This document shows positions 9,885-22,372 of a DNA stretch of 64,000 nt, in pieces. The notes beneath the pieces were generated by a model. That model did no database searches. It was given only the letters and a program-made list of their open reading frames with translations, and was not told where the DNA came from. Numbering within the stretch: the first letter of the stretch is position 1; every line of letters starts with the position of its first letter. Location of the stretch: NCBI GenBank assembly GCA_018857735.1, contig JABMCL010001305.1, forward strand, positions 1,205,001 through 1,269,000, in the 5' to 3' direction. This DNA is from Alviniconcha marisindica (taxonomy: Eukaryota > Mollusca > Gastropoda > Provannidae). The position numbers were made by a program, and so were the translations under genes.

Positions 9885-10310
9885 CCACATGGATGATGAT
9901 GTGGAGCTTAATGTCCTCAGATGTCGGGTTGACATGTTAGGGACAAACTGTGACCAACGCGTGTGCATGGTTCAATGTTGCTTTACGTCCACAGAAACCA
10001 TAAGGCTCATTAGGATGGGGAGCCCAGGATGGCCGCCTTGACTTTCACACAAAGTGTGGCTTTGCATGAAGTGACATGGTGCATGGTTGTATGGTGCACA
10101 CAGAACTTGCGCTGAGACGGCTGCAGTTTCATGTGGTACCAGCCATGCCAGCACGTAAGTACACCACTTTGGTGGATATTCAAAAAACGCGCTATAAAAG
10201 CTAGTCACTCATGTAGAACCACATGCGAGCGCAGTGAGTCTGCTCAAGAGAGCGGAGAATAGCGCTATATAAGCGATCATCAATCAAACAGCTCCTGAAC
10301 TCTGCCCACT
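9885..10310 (+). repeat. Repeat B copy split by a SINE-A insertion
   Basis: Repeat B runs from AATGTCCTCAGATGTCGGG through CTTTACGTCCACAGAAACC to CTTGACTTTCACACA near 10047 and resumes with CAGCTCCTGAACTCTGCCC near 10290. The intervening 10047-10289 is a 3' half of SINE-A ending in GCGCTATATAAGCGATCATC. Confidence 0.75.
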
Positions 10311-10314
10311 TGGA

Positions 10315-10790
10315 TGATGATGATGATGATGTGGGGCTTCATGTCCCTGGATGTCGGGTTGATAATCCACATGGATGGGCGACCGTTAGGCCCTTGGTTT
10401 TGCACCCGCCCTGAGATTCCTCTGGTGTCAAATTCTGTGCAGACTCCACAAAACTAAACCAAGGTCCCCCTTACACATGCAAAAAGATCACACACAGACA
10501 TGTATGTATATAGTTACTGTTTGATAGGCAATAACGGTAAACTACAATATTTAAGGTTCTGTTCATCGAAATGTATGTTAATGTGGTTTTTGTGATAAGA
10601 TGTTTGTACAGCATGGTGAGCTTAACTCTAGTTAGAGAATAGCGCTTTATAAGAATTATTAATTATTATTATTACAGTTAATGATCCTGCAATCCATGTG
10701 TGGTGGATTATTGAATGACCGAAATAGTCCAGCATGCACTAAAAGTGTCAAGAGTCTATAATTTTTAAGTTAGACGCTATACATGATGAT
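10315..10790 (+). repeat. Repeat H copy split by repeat I
   Basis: Repeat H (CCCGCCCTGAGATTCC, AAAAGATCACACACAGACAT) runs to about 10515 and resumes at about 10678 with GATCCTGCAATCCATGTGTG. Between them repeat I (AAATGTATGTTAATGTGGTT, TTAGAGAATAGCGCTTTATA) matches 57990-58190. This is a second nested insertion in the same family. Confidence 0.65.
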
Positions 10791-10821
10791 GCTTGCACAC
10801 AGTCTGCTGACAGCTAGCCTG

Positions 10822-11338
10822 TTGGGCGGTTCAGTAAAGCTGGTTTGCATGAGTGTATACCCCTTGTAATGTTTCGTGCAAGAAGTCGCGAAAGGTCGCA
10901 GCTGTCACTTCCATGCCGATTTCTGAGTAGGTGTTGGTTCACCCTGTGTATAACAGTGGAAGTTGAACCTAGAATTGCGAAGCAGTACAAATGCCACTAC
11001 TGTTGCATTTGCAAGAATTATATGGGAAAGGTGATGGAGGATTGGGAAAAAGTGTCTTTACATAATGTTTTGGCTGACCAGAAAATCACGACTTTGTGAG
11101 AAAAAAATGCTTTTGGGGGCATCCTATAGCACAAGCAACAAGTCATTGCTTGTTGCCAGACACATTCTGATTACAGGCCTTCAAAAAACCCTTTAAAGTT
11201 GGCAATGTGAACTTCGCAAGTTCACTGTAACTGCCTTCCATTTTGTAGAAAGTAGGCACTGGAAGTAAAAGCAGCCAAGGGACTTAAGCAATGCTGGTTA
11301 AAGGCAAGGGAGTTAGCAACCATGCCTGAACTGCCCAA
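10822..11338. mobile_element. Non-coding DNA element with TIRs (about 517 bp), copy 1
   Basis: Left end TTGGGCGGTTCAG and right end CTGAACTGCCCAA are inverted repeats. The flanks share TAGCCT directly outside each end (TAGCCTG before, TAGCCTC after), an apparent 6-8 bp target duplication. No transposase is encoded. The whole element aligns with 24319-24830. The superfamily is not certain; the target duplication length would suit hAT-like elements. Confidence 0.7.
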
Positions 11339-12299
11339 TAGCCTCATCCTCCAACCACCCTGCTCTTCTCTTTCTTCCTGAGCACAGTCCACAGCTGAAA
11401 TGGCACAATCACGCTCTTAACCTTGTCTTAAGTAATGTTTAAACATCCTTCCATGTTTCCCACAAAAGGAGACAACAATACCAACAGCAAAAACAGTGCT
11501 ATTTCTGGCATGGGCCAGATTTCTCTCCCTTACACCAAGCCATTTGTGTGTTTTTTGCAAAGTTTTCAGTTTCATATCGTGAAAACACAGCATACTCTGC
11601 CGGTAGCTGCATCAATGGCAAGTGTTGTCATTATCATTTAGTTTTGTCAAGGGCCAGTGTTCTCTCTCTTACACCAAGCCATTTGTGTTGGTTATTTTCA
11701 AACTAAATTTTCAGTTTCATATTGTCAAAAACAGCATACTCTGCCGGTAGGTACATCAACGGCAACAGTGTTGTTATCATTATCCTTTTAATTTTACTGG
11801 CATATATGGTTACAAATTAACAGCAACAGCGCTGTTACTGCAAGCAATGTTAGCAGCAACAGTGCTGTCATTTTTGTATCACGGTTATGGCAGTCTTAGA
11901 ACTAAACTGGAATGAATTCAACTTGAAGCATATCACTTTAAATGTCCCCACAACCCAGAAAAAAATCTAGCAACACATGGCACCCTGGCCATGTCTGGTC
12001 TGCTCAGCAAGAACATGCAGCATAACAAGAACACACCAATTTGTTCCCCTCACCATCACCCCCCACCCACACGACTTTAAATGTCCCCACAACCCAGAAA
12101 AGGATCCAGCAACATATGGCTCCCCGGCCATGTCTGATCTGTTCAACAAGGACATGCCAGTTTATTACCCCCCCCCCCCCCCCCCACCCCCTTTCAGTGC
12201 AATTCATCCACATGAATAATCCTACTTTGTGGGAAACACCACATGAACCAAACAGTATCAGAATGTTTTCTTCAGTTTGTACAGCTGTTTCATCCTCAC

Positions 12300-12460
12300 A
12301 CATAAAAGGTTCAAAAGAACACTATTTATTAGGACCAAAACACAATCTGCTTGTATTTTTGTCCTAAAAAAAAAAAGTGTCCTAATAAATAGCATTCTTT
12401 TGAACCTTCTATGGGTTTGGATCTTGTTTTGGAATGCCAGCAGTCATTCTTGTTTCCCAT
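12300..12460. mobile_element. Hairpin-forming repeat E, compact copy
   Basis: GGTTCAAAAGAACACTATTT plus ATTAGGAC at 12310-12337 is answered by its near-perfect complement around 12378-12406 across an A-rich centre. The right flank TTGTTTTGGAATGCCAGCAG matches the right flank of the copy ending near 25450. Confidence 0.6.
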
Positions 12461-13965
12461 TTTTGTACGTTTCATCCTCAATTCAGCTGATATACCTTAT
12501 AAAATTTAAATGTGATACCCTCACCACCACCATGTACAAATGCTGACTGTCGTACTTTTCTGTCTGCTTGTTTCTAATGCATCAGAGTTGTCACCCTTAC
12601 CACTGTGCAAGAGGAAGAAAGGGGACAGAATCAAAATGCACAGTAAAAGGTTGTCACCCTTGGACATAAAGTTAATTAAGAAATGTGTTTGCACACCAGA
12701 CAAAATGCTACAGAAAAAAATAAAAAAGAAGAAGCAAAATATACAGCAGTCCAGATGACCAAACTGCTAAAAATAAAGGTCACCATCAAGCGGTTTCAAA
12801 GATCTCACTCACAGTCCAAGAAAACACCAAAAATAGGATTTTTTGTCTGCAGATGCATGAAATATCAATTAACTGTAACATTCACAAAAAGAGTCACGAG
12901 TTGCAGTTTACATGATCAAAACGTGCCTGTGACTTTGAAATCTGGGTGAGATCACCCAAACTGGCACAAAAGTATAATGCTCAACAGCAGTATTGCGGAA
13001 CAACGTCGGAAAGATTTTACTTGCACTGTATTTGAGAAAAAAGCAACAATAAAGTTTCCACCATGGCCCTCCACATAGCCTCACAACCAGGTAAATGCTG
13101 GTCATCACATGGACCCACATTTTTCAGTACCCAATAGACAACAGCAAAAAAGACGACAAAAAAGAAGCTTTTGATCAAAGACAGAACCTTTCTTTCAACT
13201 ATTACTCACTTGAAAACACACAGTGTTCAAAAAAAGAAGAAAAAAAGAAGAAGAAGACATTCAAAACTGAGGATAAACATGATTAAGAGGGCTATTTGTT
13301 CTTCATACATATAGGCCCTGTACTACAACCCATAGAACAGAGCATCTGAAATAAAACTGTGGAGGATTACAAAGAAAAAAGGCTTATAACCTCGATAAAG
13401 ATTGTGGCACAGTGAGTGACCTCTTTGACTGTGCATTCATACAGAGAATGTTTTGCTGTCAATATTAACCTGGAGTCCTCAAAGCATCAACAGTGCAAGC
13501 ACTGTATCATATCACAAAGCAGTTACCCATGGCACAAAGGTATAAATAATTTTCAAAAATAACTTGATAGAAAAATCACCAATCTTCCCCCGTCCCCACT
13601 CCCACCACAAAAAAGAGAGAGAGAAAAAGAAAAAAAAGATGCCTGAATAGACACTGACAAATAAAAATACACACAACAACCATAATGTATACATACAACT
13701 TCTTACAAAGTAAAATTTTATCTCAAAACAGCAGCCTTTCAAATCACAAACCTTTCTTTCCACTCAAGAAACACTTCCTACCCCCAATCCCCAGACTGAA
13801 CTCACAGGTTCGTTCAACAGGACAAGGTGAGACATTTGTGTGTGCAACAATTTGACTCCAGGATCTGCATTTCAATCGCTTGCGTTTCGTCCCAGAGAGT
13901 ACCACTTCACAGCTGGCCTGGCCAATGGAAGCTTTAGTCCAAAGTCTTGTCAGTGGATTTTTTTC

Positions 13966-14045
13966 CACACTGTCCCAGGACTGACCACTAGCATACTGTC
14001 CCAGGACTGACCACTGGCACACTGTCCCAGGACTGACCACCGGCA
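13966..14045. repeat. 26-bp tandem repeat, three copies
   Basis: Unit CACTGTCCCAGGACTGACCA followed by CTGGCA. It falls inside an open minus-strand frame (13744-14199) in which no known protein was recognised. Confidence 0.85.
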
Positions 14046-14189
14046 GACTACCAGCATGCTTACCGTTGCCACCACTGGTGCTTCCTTTCTGCCTCAATGG
14101 TTCAAAACATACACAACACAAGCAGTACACAAGCAAAAACAGTTTGTGATGGTGATAATTTTGGTGTGCCCCATTCGACTGCATGGTCC

Positions 14190-14410
14190 CTGCACACATT
14201 CACTCAGCCGCAGATACTTGCATCTTCCGTATTCCTAGGACAGGCAGGATGACCCTGGGGGAGAGATCCTTTCAATACATTGAACCTGTGCTCTGGAACT
14301 CCCTTACACTCTCTATCGGGCATTCGTCTTCACTCTCTTAAGTCAAAACTGAAAACCCATCTCTTCTCCTCTGCATACTGATCTGTCGTTTTACCAATCC
14401 ATCACCAGTA
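14190..14410 (+). pseudogene. LINE ORF2 C-terminal fragment and 3' tail
   Basis: A plus frame reads IFRIPRTGRMTLGERSFQYI then EPVLWNSL and, after an in-frame TAA, LINE-like PSLL. The GERSF.Y..PV.WNSL..S...SSSL pattern is the usual end of gastropod-type LINE ORF2. A compound (TG)n tract and AAGCGCTCTGGGCTCTTACG at about 14640 follow as the probable 3' UTR. Confidence 0.65.
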
Positions 14411-14426
14411 ATGTATGTATTTGTAG

Positions 14427-14429
<3 letters not shown>

Positions 14430-14462
<33 letters not shown>

Positions 14463-14478
14463 GAGGGTGTGTGTGGGG

Positions 14479-14523
<45 letters not shown>

Positions 14524-14610
14524 CGTGTGTGTGTGTGTGTATGTGTGTGTGTATGTGTGTGTGTGTGGGGGGGGGTGTGTATGTGTGTATGTGTGTGTGT
14601 GTGTGTGTGA
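14430..14610. repeat. Compound (TG)n microsatellite
   Basis: TG repeats broken by GGAGG, GGGGG and AT interruptions, within the LINE 3' region. Confidence 0.95.
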
Positions 14611-15534
14611 TGAAATGAGTGTATCCTTATGTCTTTGTAAGCGCTCTGGGCTCTTACGAGATGGGGTGCCATAAATAATCTGTTATTACAGTATACCCCC
14701 TGCTCTCTTTGAGAAATGCTACATGTAAAACACAAAGGCAACACCCCCAACTCCAAGCCCGTCAACACACAATATCAATGGGGTGACAAACAGTTTACAA
14801 TCAAAGACAACCATTTTCAACACCCAAACCAAGTATGGAATGCAGCATCACTCTACACAGTCAGCCAACATTCGCAACAAAATGCTAAACAACAGAAAAA
14901 TGGACCAATATCCAAATCCAATAAAAAATGAAATTAAAGAAACAAAGGAAGAAAGAAACAAAGAAAGAAGTGAAAGCAGAAAAACAGAGAGAAGAAGAAC
15001 ACAGACTATATAATATATGCACATCCCGGTAAAATATTTTGACTATCAAAAAGAAAAAGAAAAATTAAGAAAAAGAAAAAACAGTGAAGTGTGAAAAACA
15101 GCTGTCACTGCAGACAAGGAACAAACAGCCTCCTCCAACACTAGATCTTCAGGAAAAAACAACACATCAGAAAATGACAGACAGAACAACAACAAAAATT
15201 CAAGACTAAAGATTCTTAACCAAAATGACAGGTTTTCATCTGAAGCTCACAAAGTGTTGACAAGGAAAGTCTGCTCCTTGATCACCGTCACAAGCCTGTG
15301 GGCACTAACACCCACTGGTGTGACTGCACGTCACCAGATCACACCACAGTCACAGTGATATGCACATGGCTGAAGCAGGCATGGAATTTGTCTCTCTCAA
15401 GTTTTTTCCTTCTTTTTTTTAAGCATGGTGGAAACAGTGGAGAAGCAGAAGAATGGGGATTGTCTTGCGATTTGAAAAATGAGGATGGGATGCACAGCTT
15501 ACTCAAAACAAAATGACTGGGATAATTGAAAAGT

Positions 15535-15566
<32 letters not shown>

Positions 15567-15619
15567 GGAGGGGGGGGATTGTTTGTGGTAGACAAAAAAC
15601 TGTGGGAAGGAGGTGCGGG

Positions 15620-15800
15620 GTAAGGTTTCACGTGGCATCAGCCATGCCAGCACTGTAAGTACACCACCTCAGTGGATATTAAACAAACGTGCTATAAAAA
15701 CTTCACTCATGTAGAATCACATGCGAGCGCAGTGAGTCTGCTCGAGAGTAGAGAATAGCGCTATATAAAAGTGATCACCATCATCATCATCATCACCAAG
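15620..15800 (+). repeat. SINE-A 3' half with (ATC)n tail
   Basis: GTAAGTACACCACCTCAGTG, CACATGCGAGCGCAGTGAGT and AATAGCGCTATATAAAAGTG match the SINE-A copies at 10047-10289 (+) and 51513-51979 (-). Confidence 0.7.
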
Positions 15801-15818
15801 GCTCTTCGTTACATTTTG

Positions 15819-15824
15819 TTTATT
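15819..15824 (-). terminator. Possible CERK poly(A) signal
   Basis: AATAAA on the minus strand, about 770 nt past the CERK stop codon at 16590. It is simply the first canonical hexamer noticed downstream; nothing else supports use. Confidence 0.2.
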
Positions 15825-15875
15825 TTTCTCCATGCATGCAGCAGCAGACACAAATCTGCAGTCCTTCTGCTTTCT

Positions 15876-16020
15876 CCCACAAGAGTATAAAGTGTTTTTG
15901 CCTCCTCCCACAAGAGTATAAAGTGTTTTTACCTCCTCCCACAAGAGTATAAAGTATTTTTGCCTCCTCCCACAAGAGTATAAAGTGTTTTTACCTCCTC
16001 CCACAAGAGTATAAAGTGTT
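15876..16020. repeat. 31-bp tandem repeat, five copies
   Basis: Unit CCTCCTCCCACAAGAGTATA followed by AAGTGTTTTTA. Downstream of CERK, possibly in its 3' UTR. Confidence 0.9.
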
Positions 16021-16353
16021 CATTTTGGCTCGCTGGTGTAGTTTCAGTGGTGCGTGTGTGTGTGGGGGGGGGGGGGGGGGGGGTAAAGACAACAAAAGTG
16101 GTCTATTAACCAAAATGTGTGATTGGAACGGTGGGCCGAAGTAGAATCAAACCTCAGTCCATCCACCTACCGGCCGAGAGCCTTAGGACCCGACCACAGT
16201 GGTTTAAAACTGGTTTACAGGTCTCAGCTTCTCACACCATAGTGGTATCACTAATAAATGTACACCCTCCTATGCACTGCCTCTTACCAGAGTGGGTTCC
16301 CTTTGAACTGTACAGCAATAGAGTGATTTCCCGTTAGCTTACACTGCAGACTA

Positions 16354-16493
16354 AGAGTGGCCTCCCTACACACACTGTGCAGAATCACAGAGTGGCCTCC
16401 CTACACACGCTGTGCAGAATCACAGAGTGGCCTCCCTACACACACTGTGCAGAATCACAGAGTGGCCTCCCTACACACACCATGCAGAATCTC
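16354..16493. repeat. 35-bp tandem repeat, four copies
   Basis: Unit starts AGAGTGGCCTCCCTACACAC and ends CTGTGCAGAATCAC; starts at 16354, 16389, 16424 and 16459. It lies about 100 bp past the CERK stop codon, so probably in the 3' UTR. Confidence 0.9.
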
Positions 16494-16589
16494 AAAATGT
16501 GTATGGTAACCAGAGGGCCATGCATTGCAGGCCGTCAATATCACAGTGGCTTCCAAAGCATCAACTGCAGACTAGGACAACGGCTTCCA

Positions 16590-19500
16590 TCAACATCGAC
16601 TGCACGGGTTGCAGCTGACGGGACACGTCTCCTCCTCCCGCCGACCTTGGTTCTCCAAGCCTCGCGCAAACAGCTGCACCAGTTGACAGTGTACCCTGAA
16701 ACACACACATCGCCCACTGTATAATGCCCTTCTGTGTAACCTTCACAGATGACATTGTACCCTGAAACACACACATCGCCCACTGTATAATGCCCTTCTG
16801 TGTAACCTTCACAGATGACATTGTACCCTGAAACACACACACCGCCCACTGTACAATGCCCTTCTGTGTAATCTTCACCAGCTGACAGTGTACCCTGAAA
16901 CACACACACCGCCCACTGTACAATGCCCTTCTGTGTAATCTTCACCAGCTGACAGTGTACCCAGAAACACACACATCGCCCACTGTACAATGCCCTTCTG
17001 TGTAATCTTCACCAGCTGACAGTGTACCCAGAAACACACACATCGCCCACTGTACAATGCCCTTCTGTGTAATCTTCACCAGCTGACAGTGTACCCTGAA
17101 ACACACACACCGCCCACTGTACAATGCCCTTCTGTGTAATCTTCACCAGCTGACAGTGTACCCTGAAACACACACACCGCCCACTGTACAATGCCCTTCT
17201 GTGTAATCTTCACCAGCTGACAGTGTACCCTGAAACACACACACCGCCCACTGTACAATGCCCTTCTGTGTAATCTTCACCAGCTGACAGTGTACCCAGA
17301 AACACACACACCGCCCACTGTACAATGCCCTTCTGTGTAATCTTCACCAGCTGACAGTGTACCCTGAAACACACACATCGCCCACTGCAGATGCCCTGCC
17401 CTTATGTGTAAGGAGCACTACTGTTGAGGTCTTTTTCCTCATCTTCATCACCACCAAGACCGGAATGGCACAACCACTCACCGCACATGGAGGCTGGGGT
17501 TAGTTAGCACCTCCACATCACATTTCTTCATAAACATCAACAGCATCACTACCAAGACCAGAACAGTCATCATCATCATCATCACTACCAAGACCAGAAC
17601 AGCCATCACCATCATCATCATCATCACCACCAAGACCAGAATGGCACAACACTCACTGTACATGGAGGCTGGGGTTAGTTAGCATCTCTACATCACAGTT
17701 CTTCATCGTCATCAACATCACCACCAAGACCAGAACAGTCACCATCATCATCACCACCTAGACCAGAATGGCACAGCCACTCACTGTACACAGAGGCTGG
17801 GGTGGTTAAATACCACCTCCCCATTACAGTTCACCATCATCATCATCATCATACCCTAGATCAGAACGGTCATGATAATCATTATCACAACCCAGACTGA
17901 ACAACACAGCCACTCACCAATCTTAAACGCTGGGGTGTGCTACAACCTCCTCCCTGTCACAGTTCATCTTCATCATCATCACCACCAAGACCAGAATGGC
18001 ACAACCACTCATCAATCTTGATGGCTGGGGTGTGTTACTAATACCACCTCCCCATCATTGTTCATCATCATCATCACCACCAAGACCAGAACGGCACAGC
18101 CACTCACCAGTCTTGAAGGCTAGGGTGTGATACCACCTACCGTCACAGGTCATCATCATCATTATCACCACCACGACCAGAACAACACAGCCACTCACTG
18201 CACGTGAAGGTTGGGGTGGGTGACCACCTCCCCATCACAGTTCCACACGCTGTTTTTGGATGTGCTTCGCTTCAGGGACTTCTGGCTGCTGTTGGATGTC
18301 CTGGACAGCGTGGAGCTGGACGCCGACTGCGCTGGGGGCCCGGCCCCCTCCCCGGCCCCCACCTCTTCCTCCGCGGGCTGCAATGGGCGGAACTGGAACT
18401 CCTTTACTCGGTGAACCTGGACGAAGCTGAAGTCAAACTGCACAGCAGGAGCAGGAGTGAATGTGTCAAATCAGTGGAGAAAATACTTCTACAAACGTGC
18501 CATGTAAAAAATGTCCTGTCTCATTGATTGAACAGATCAAAGAAAAAATAAACAAAAAAATAAACAAACAAAAACAATGTTTAAATGTAAACATTTACAA
18601 CAACAAAAACGAGAAAATAAATAAACAAAAACAACTTTTAAATGTAAACATTACCCCTGACTAAATGTTCCCATTGTGCCAACTGCATCATATGTACAAA
18701 GCATCAAACCTTTCTTTGTTTGTTTAATGTAAAACTTCTCCTGGACAATACGTTCCTGCCGTGTCGATCAAATCATCTCAAGACCAGACAGAATGAACAC
18801 CCACAAGCTGTAGCATGGAAATAAAATTAAAAAACACAAAACTGTCAGTCTAAACTATAACTATCCCCACCTGATCGGCGTTTTGGCGCGGGATGCGAGA
18901 CAGGTGCTTGATGTAGTCAATGCGGTCACACTGGGAGACAAGAATAAGGTCCATGCAGCCGTCCCCCAGGTGTGTGTACGGTGACATGCCCTCTGGGCTC
19001 AGCTCGCACCGACAACTCATCGTCACCGAGTTGATGGCCACAAACTTGCCTGTCACTCGCCGCCACCCGTCCATGTTGGACCACGACCCTGAATCACACA
19101 CAGTAAGAAGGTACACCCTCAATGGAGCCCAATGGGACTGACGTGTTTTGAATGTTTTTGTAGTGGATGTTCTATCATTCTTTGTACTACATAAAGAGCT
19201 GAGAGGACCTGTAAGAATGGCAACATGGCACTGTACAAATATTTACTGTTATTGTAAACTGTTCAACCAATACAACATTGCAAGGATCATGTTAGGTCAG
19301 ACAAACTGATCACATATTTCTTGAATCGTTAGTCGTCAACTTTCTTGAACATGCTACTTTTGATATTTTTTTCACTTTACGTTAAAAATGTGGGAGAATG
19401 TCATAAAGAGCAGACCCCGGTGAGTGTGTGCAGATCAGAGAAGAGCACTACAGAGTGTCTGGAGATGCCAGGAATTTGCAAGCAGGAATACTGGAACAGC

Positions 19501-22341
19501 CGTGGGACACGTGACATCCAACACACCCAGCAATAACACAGCCAGACACAAAGCTGTTTGAAGGGACAGACCCACAACCACACACAACAAGGCAGGTCTA
19601 CACCCAAAGCATCTTTATTTAGCAAAATCAGCACCTTTGAAATGAGTGTTACCTCAGCATCGAAGCATCTTTTCACATTTACATAATCTATTAGATTTAT
19701 GACACTTTCAGAACTTTTAAGACTCATTTCAGCTGTTCAAAGAGAACTGACAAGTGTGTGATGCAATAACAAAACTACCAGCGTAAAATGAAAGATGGTT
19801 TGACAAACAGGGGAAAGGAGAAGGAATGGAGAGACTGAGTAATCAACAGTTGTACTCAGCCAACAGCTGTTACATTCACGGAAGACACTCACTCACAAAT
19901 GTGTGCATGCACGCACCTATTACGCATGTGCACATATACGCACATATACTCACACATGCATGCACATACACTCACAAATGTGCGCATGCACACACACACA
20001 CACACAAATGTGTGCATGCATGCACATATTACACACATGCATGTATATGTACATATACCCACCCCCCCCCCCCCCCCACCCACACACACACCACACGCAC
20101 ATACACATATACTCACAAATGTGTGCCTGCACACACACACAACCAACCACCACCACCACAATAACGACAACAAAAATGTCGGCTCTAAAGCAAAAGGAGT
20201 CTTGCGCTATCAACACGCACAGAAAGCAAGCTAACTGCATGCAAGCAGAAAACATAAGAACCCTGTACCATCACTGAACTCTCCACTTCCAAGATCTGAA
20301 AGAAAGAAAGGACCATGGTGAGTAAACACAGCTCCCTTGACAAATAGCTCAACCTTGTACAAACTTCCCCCCCCCCATGGGCAACAGGCAGTCTGGATAA
20401 TTCTGACAAACAGGACAACAGGCAGTCCGGATAATTCTGACAAACAGGACAACAGGCAGTCTGGATAATTCTGACAAACAGGTCAACAGGCAGTCTGGAT
20501 AATTCTGACAAACAGGAAACAAACTTTGCCCATTGTCTTACACACTCACAGAACTGCATAAACACAACTTCACCTGCTGCTTAAAGCACTCACAAGAAGT
20601 GGGCTAAGTTGCTGTACCCAAGGGGAAAAAAGAGAAAAATCTGAAACAAGAATGACTGCTAGCATTCTAAAACAAGATCCAAACGCCTTTTTTTGGGGGG
20701 GGGAACCTTTTATGTGTTTGAATACTGTACCCAAGGTCTGAACCCACAACCACTTAACCTTAAGTCAAGGCATTGTACACGGCACTCGGCCACCACACCC
20801 CAACGTTAGCTGCCAAACCCCAATGCAACCAAAACCCACAGTGCCTCCCCAAGTAGACAGGAATGCAGAAATTGCCCCCCTCCCCCCAACACACACACCA
20901 CAGAGCTGTTACTTGGTTCACCACACAACCATCCCCTAGTCACACGATGCCTTCCCAAGTTTACAAAAATGCAATGTAAAACAATGACCACCCACACAGC
21001 ACAGGCTGTTACACTGTTCACCGCACGACTGGCCCTAGTCACTGCTGATTTTCAGTGCCCTGGAAATTCCACGTTTAAATGCCTGTGCAGCAGCCACAGC
21101 ATCAGAGGTGCAACTCACCGAAGGTTGGGGCACTAGCACTCTTGGTCAAGGACTTGTGGGCCATCTCAGCTTCCTTGCCTGCTCTCTGACACACCACACA
21201 CCTGTGCAACCAATCAAACCACCATCATTCCTTTCCTGCTGACACCACGCACCTGTGCAACCAATCAAATCACCATCATTCCTTTCCTGCTGACACCACA
21301 CACCTGTGCAACCAATCAAATCACCATCATTCCTTTCCTGCTGACACCACACACCTGTGCAACCAACCAAATCACCATCATTCCTTTCATGCTGACACCA
21401 CACACCTGTGCAACCAACCAAATCACCATCATTCCTTTCCTGCTGACACCACACACCTGTGCAACCAACCAAATCACCATCATTCCTTTCCTGCTGACAC
21501 CACACACCTGTGCAACCAACCAAATCACCATCATTCCTTTCATGCTGACACCACACACCTGTGCAACCAACCAAATCACCATCATTCCTTTCATGCTGAC
21601 ACCACACACCTGTGCAACCAACCAAATCACCATCATTCCTTTTGTGCTGACACACCACACACCTGTGCAATCACATCACTATCATTCCTTTTCTGCTGAC
21701 ACGCAAACATAGTGTGGTCATGAGAAAAAGACTTCTGATGAATCTCGGCCCAAGTATCATGAATCTAATACATCAACTTATTACATTTTTAAGTTCATTT
21801 CATTATGAGATGACCTGAAAATTTGAAAGAAACAGGAAGTCAACAAACAAAGGAGCTGAACAGTGCTCGAAAGACGCCCACATGAATGCAACAACAAGGA
21901 CATATTTGAGTCACCGACATTAGCTCTGGCCAGGTATACACATAAATAAGAGGTACATAAATTCCACTACAGATACATGGGTCTATGAATTCAACAACAA
22001 GGACATATTTGTGTCACTGTCCACTGACATTAGCTCTGACCTGGCATACACATAAATAAGAGGTACATAAATTCAACCACAGATACAAGGGTCTACCTTT
22101 GGTGGAGTTTATGTTCCTTATATTTGACTCCCATGCCAGGTGAGAATTACTGTTGGTGACTCAGGGATTTGTTGTGGTTATGTTAAGTCTTTTGAGCGCT
22201 GATCAACTCCCCTGTTTGTTGACTCTACACAAACGCTCTATGCCTCACTGTTTGACAATGAAGCAAGAAATCATAATTAAATATGGCTTTTATGCCAAAT
22301 CACACACACACACACAGATGCACACACACACATGCACAACC

Positions 22342-22372
<31 letters not shown>

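Larger units (their letters stand above)
5169..16589. other. Intergenic region between the AVIT-like gene and CERK
   Basis: Eleven kb of nested repeats, microsatellites and A/T-rich sequence. The right part (about 12500-16589) may contain the CERK 3' UTR, as CERK is transcribed leftward. No exon with credible splice sites was recognised; AT-rich stretches such as 11340-12300 and 12460-13960 hold nothing identifiable. Confidence 0.5.

Noticed and set aside
13744..14199. 151-codon minus frame
   Set aside because: It includes a 26-bp tandem repeat and no recognisable domain; it may be part of the CERK 3' UTR.
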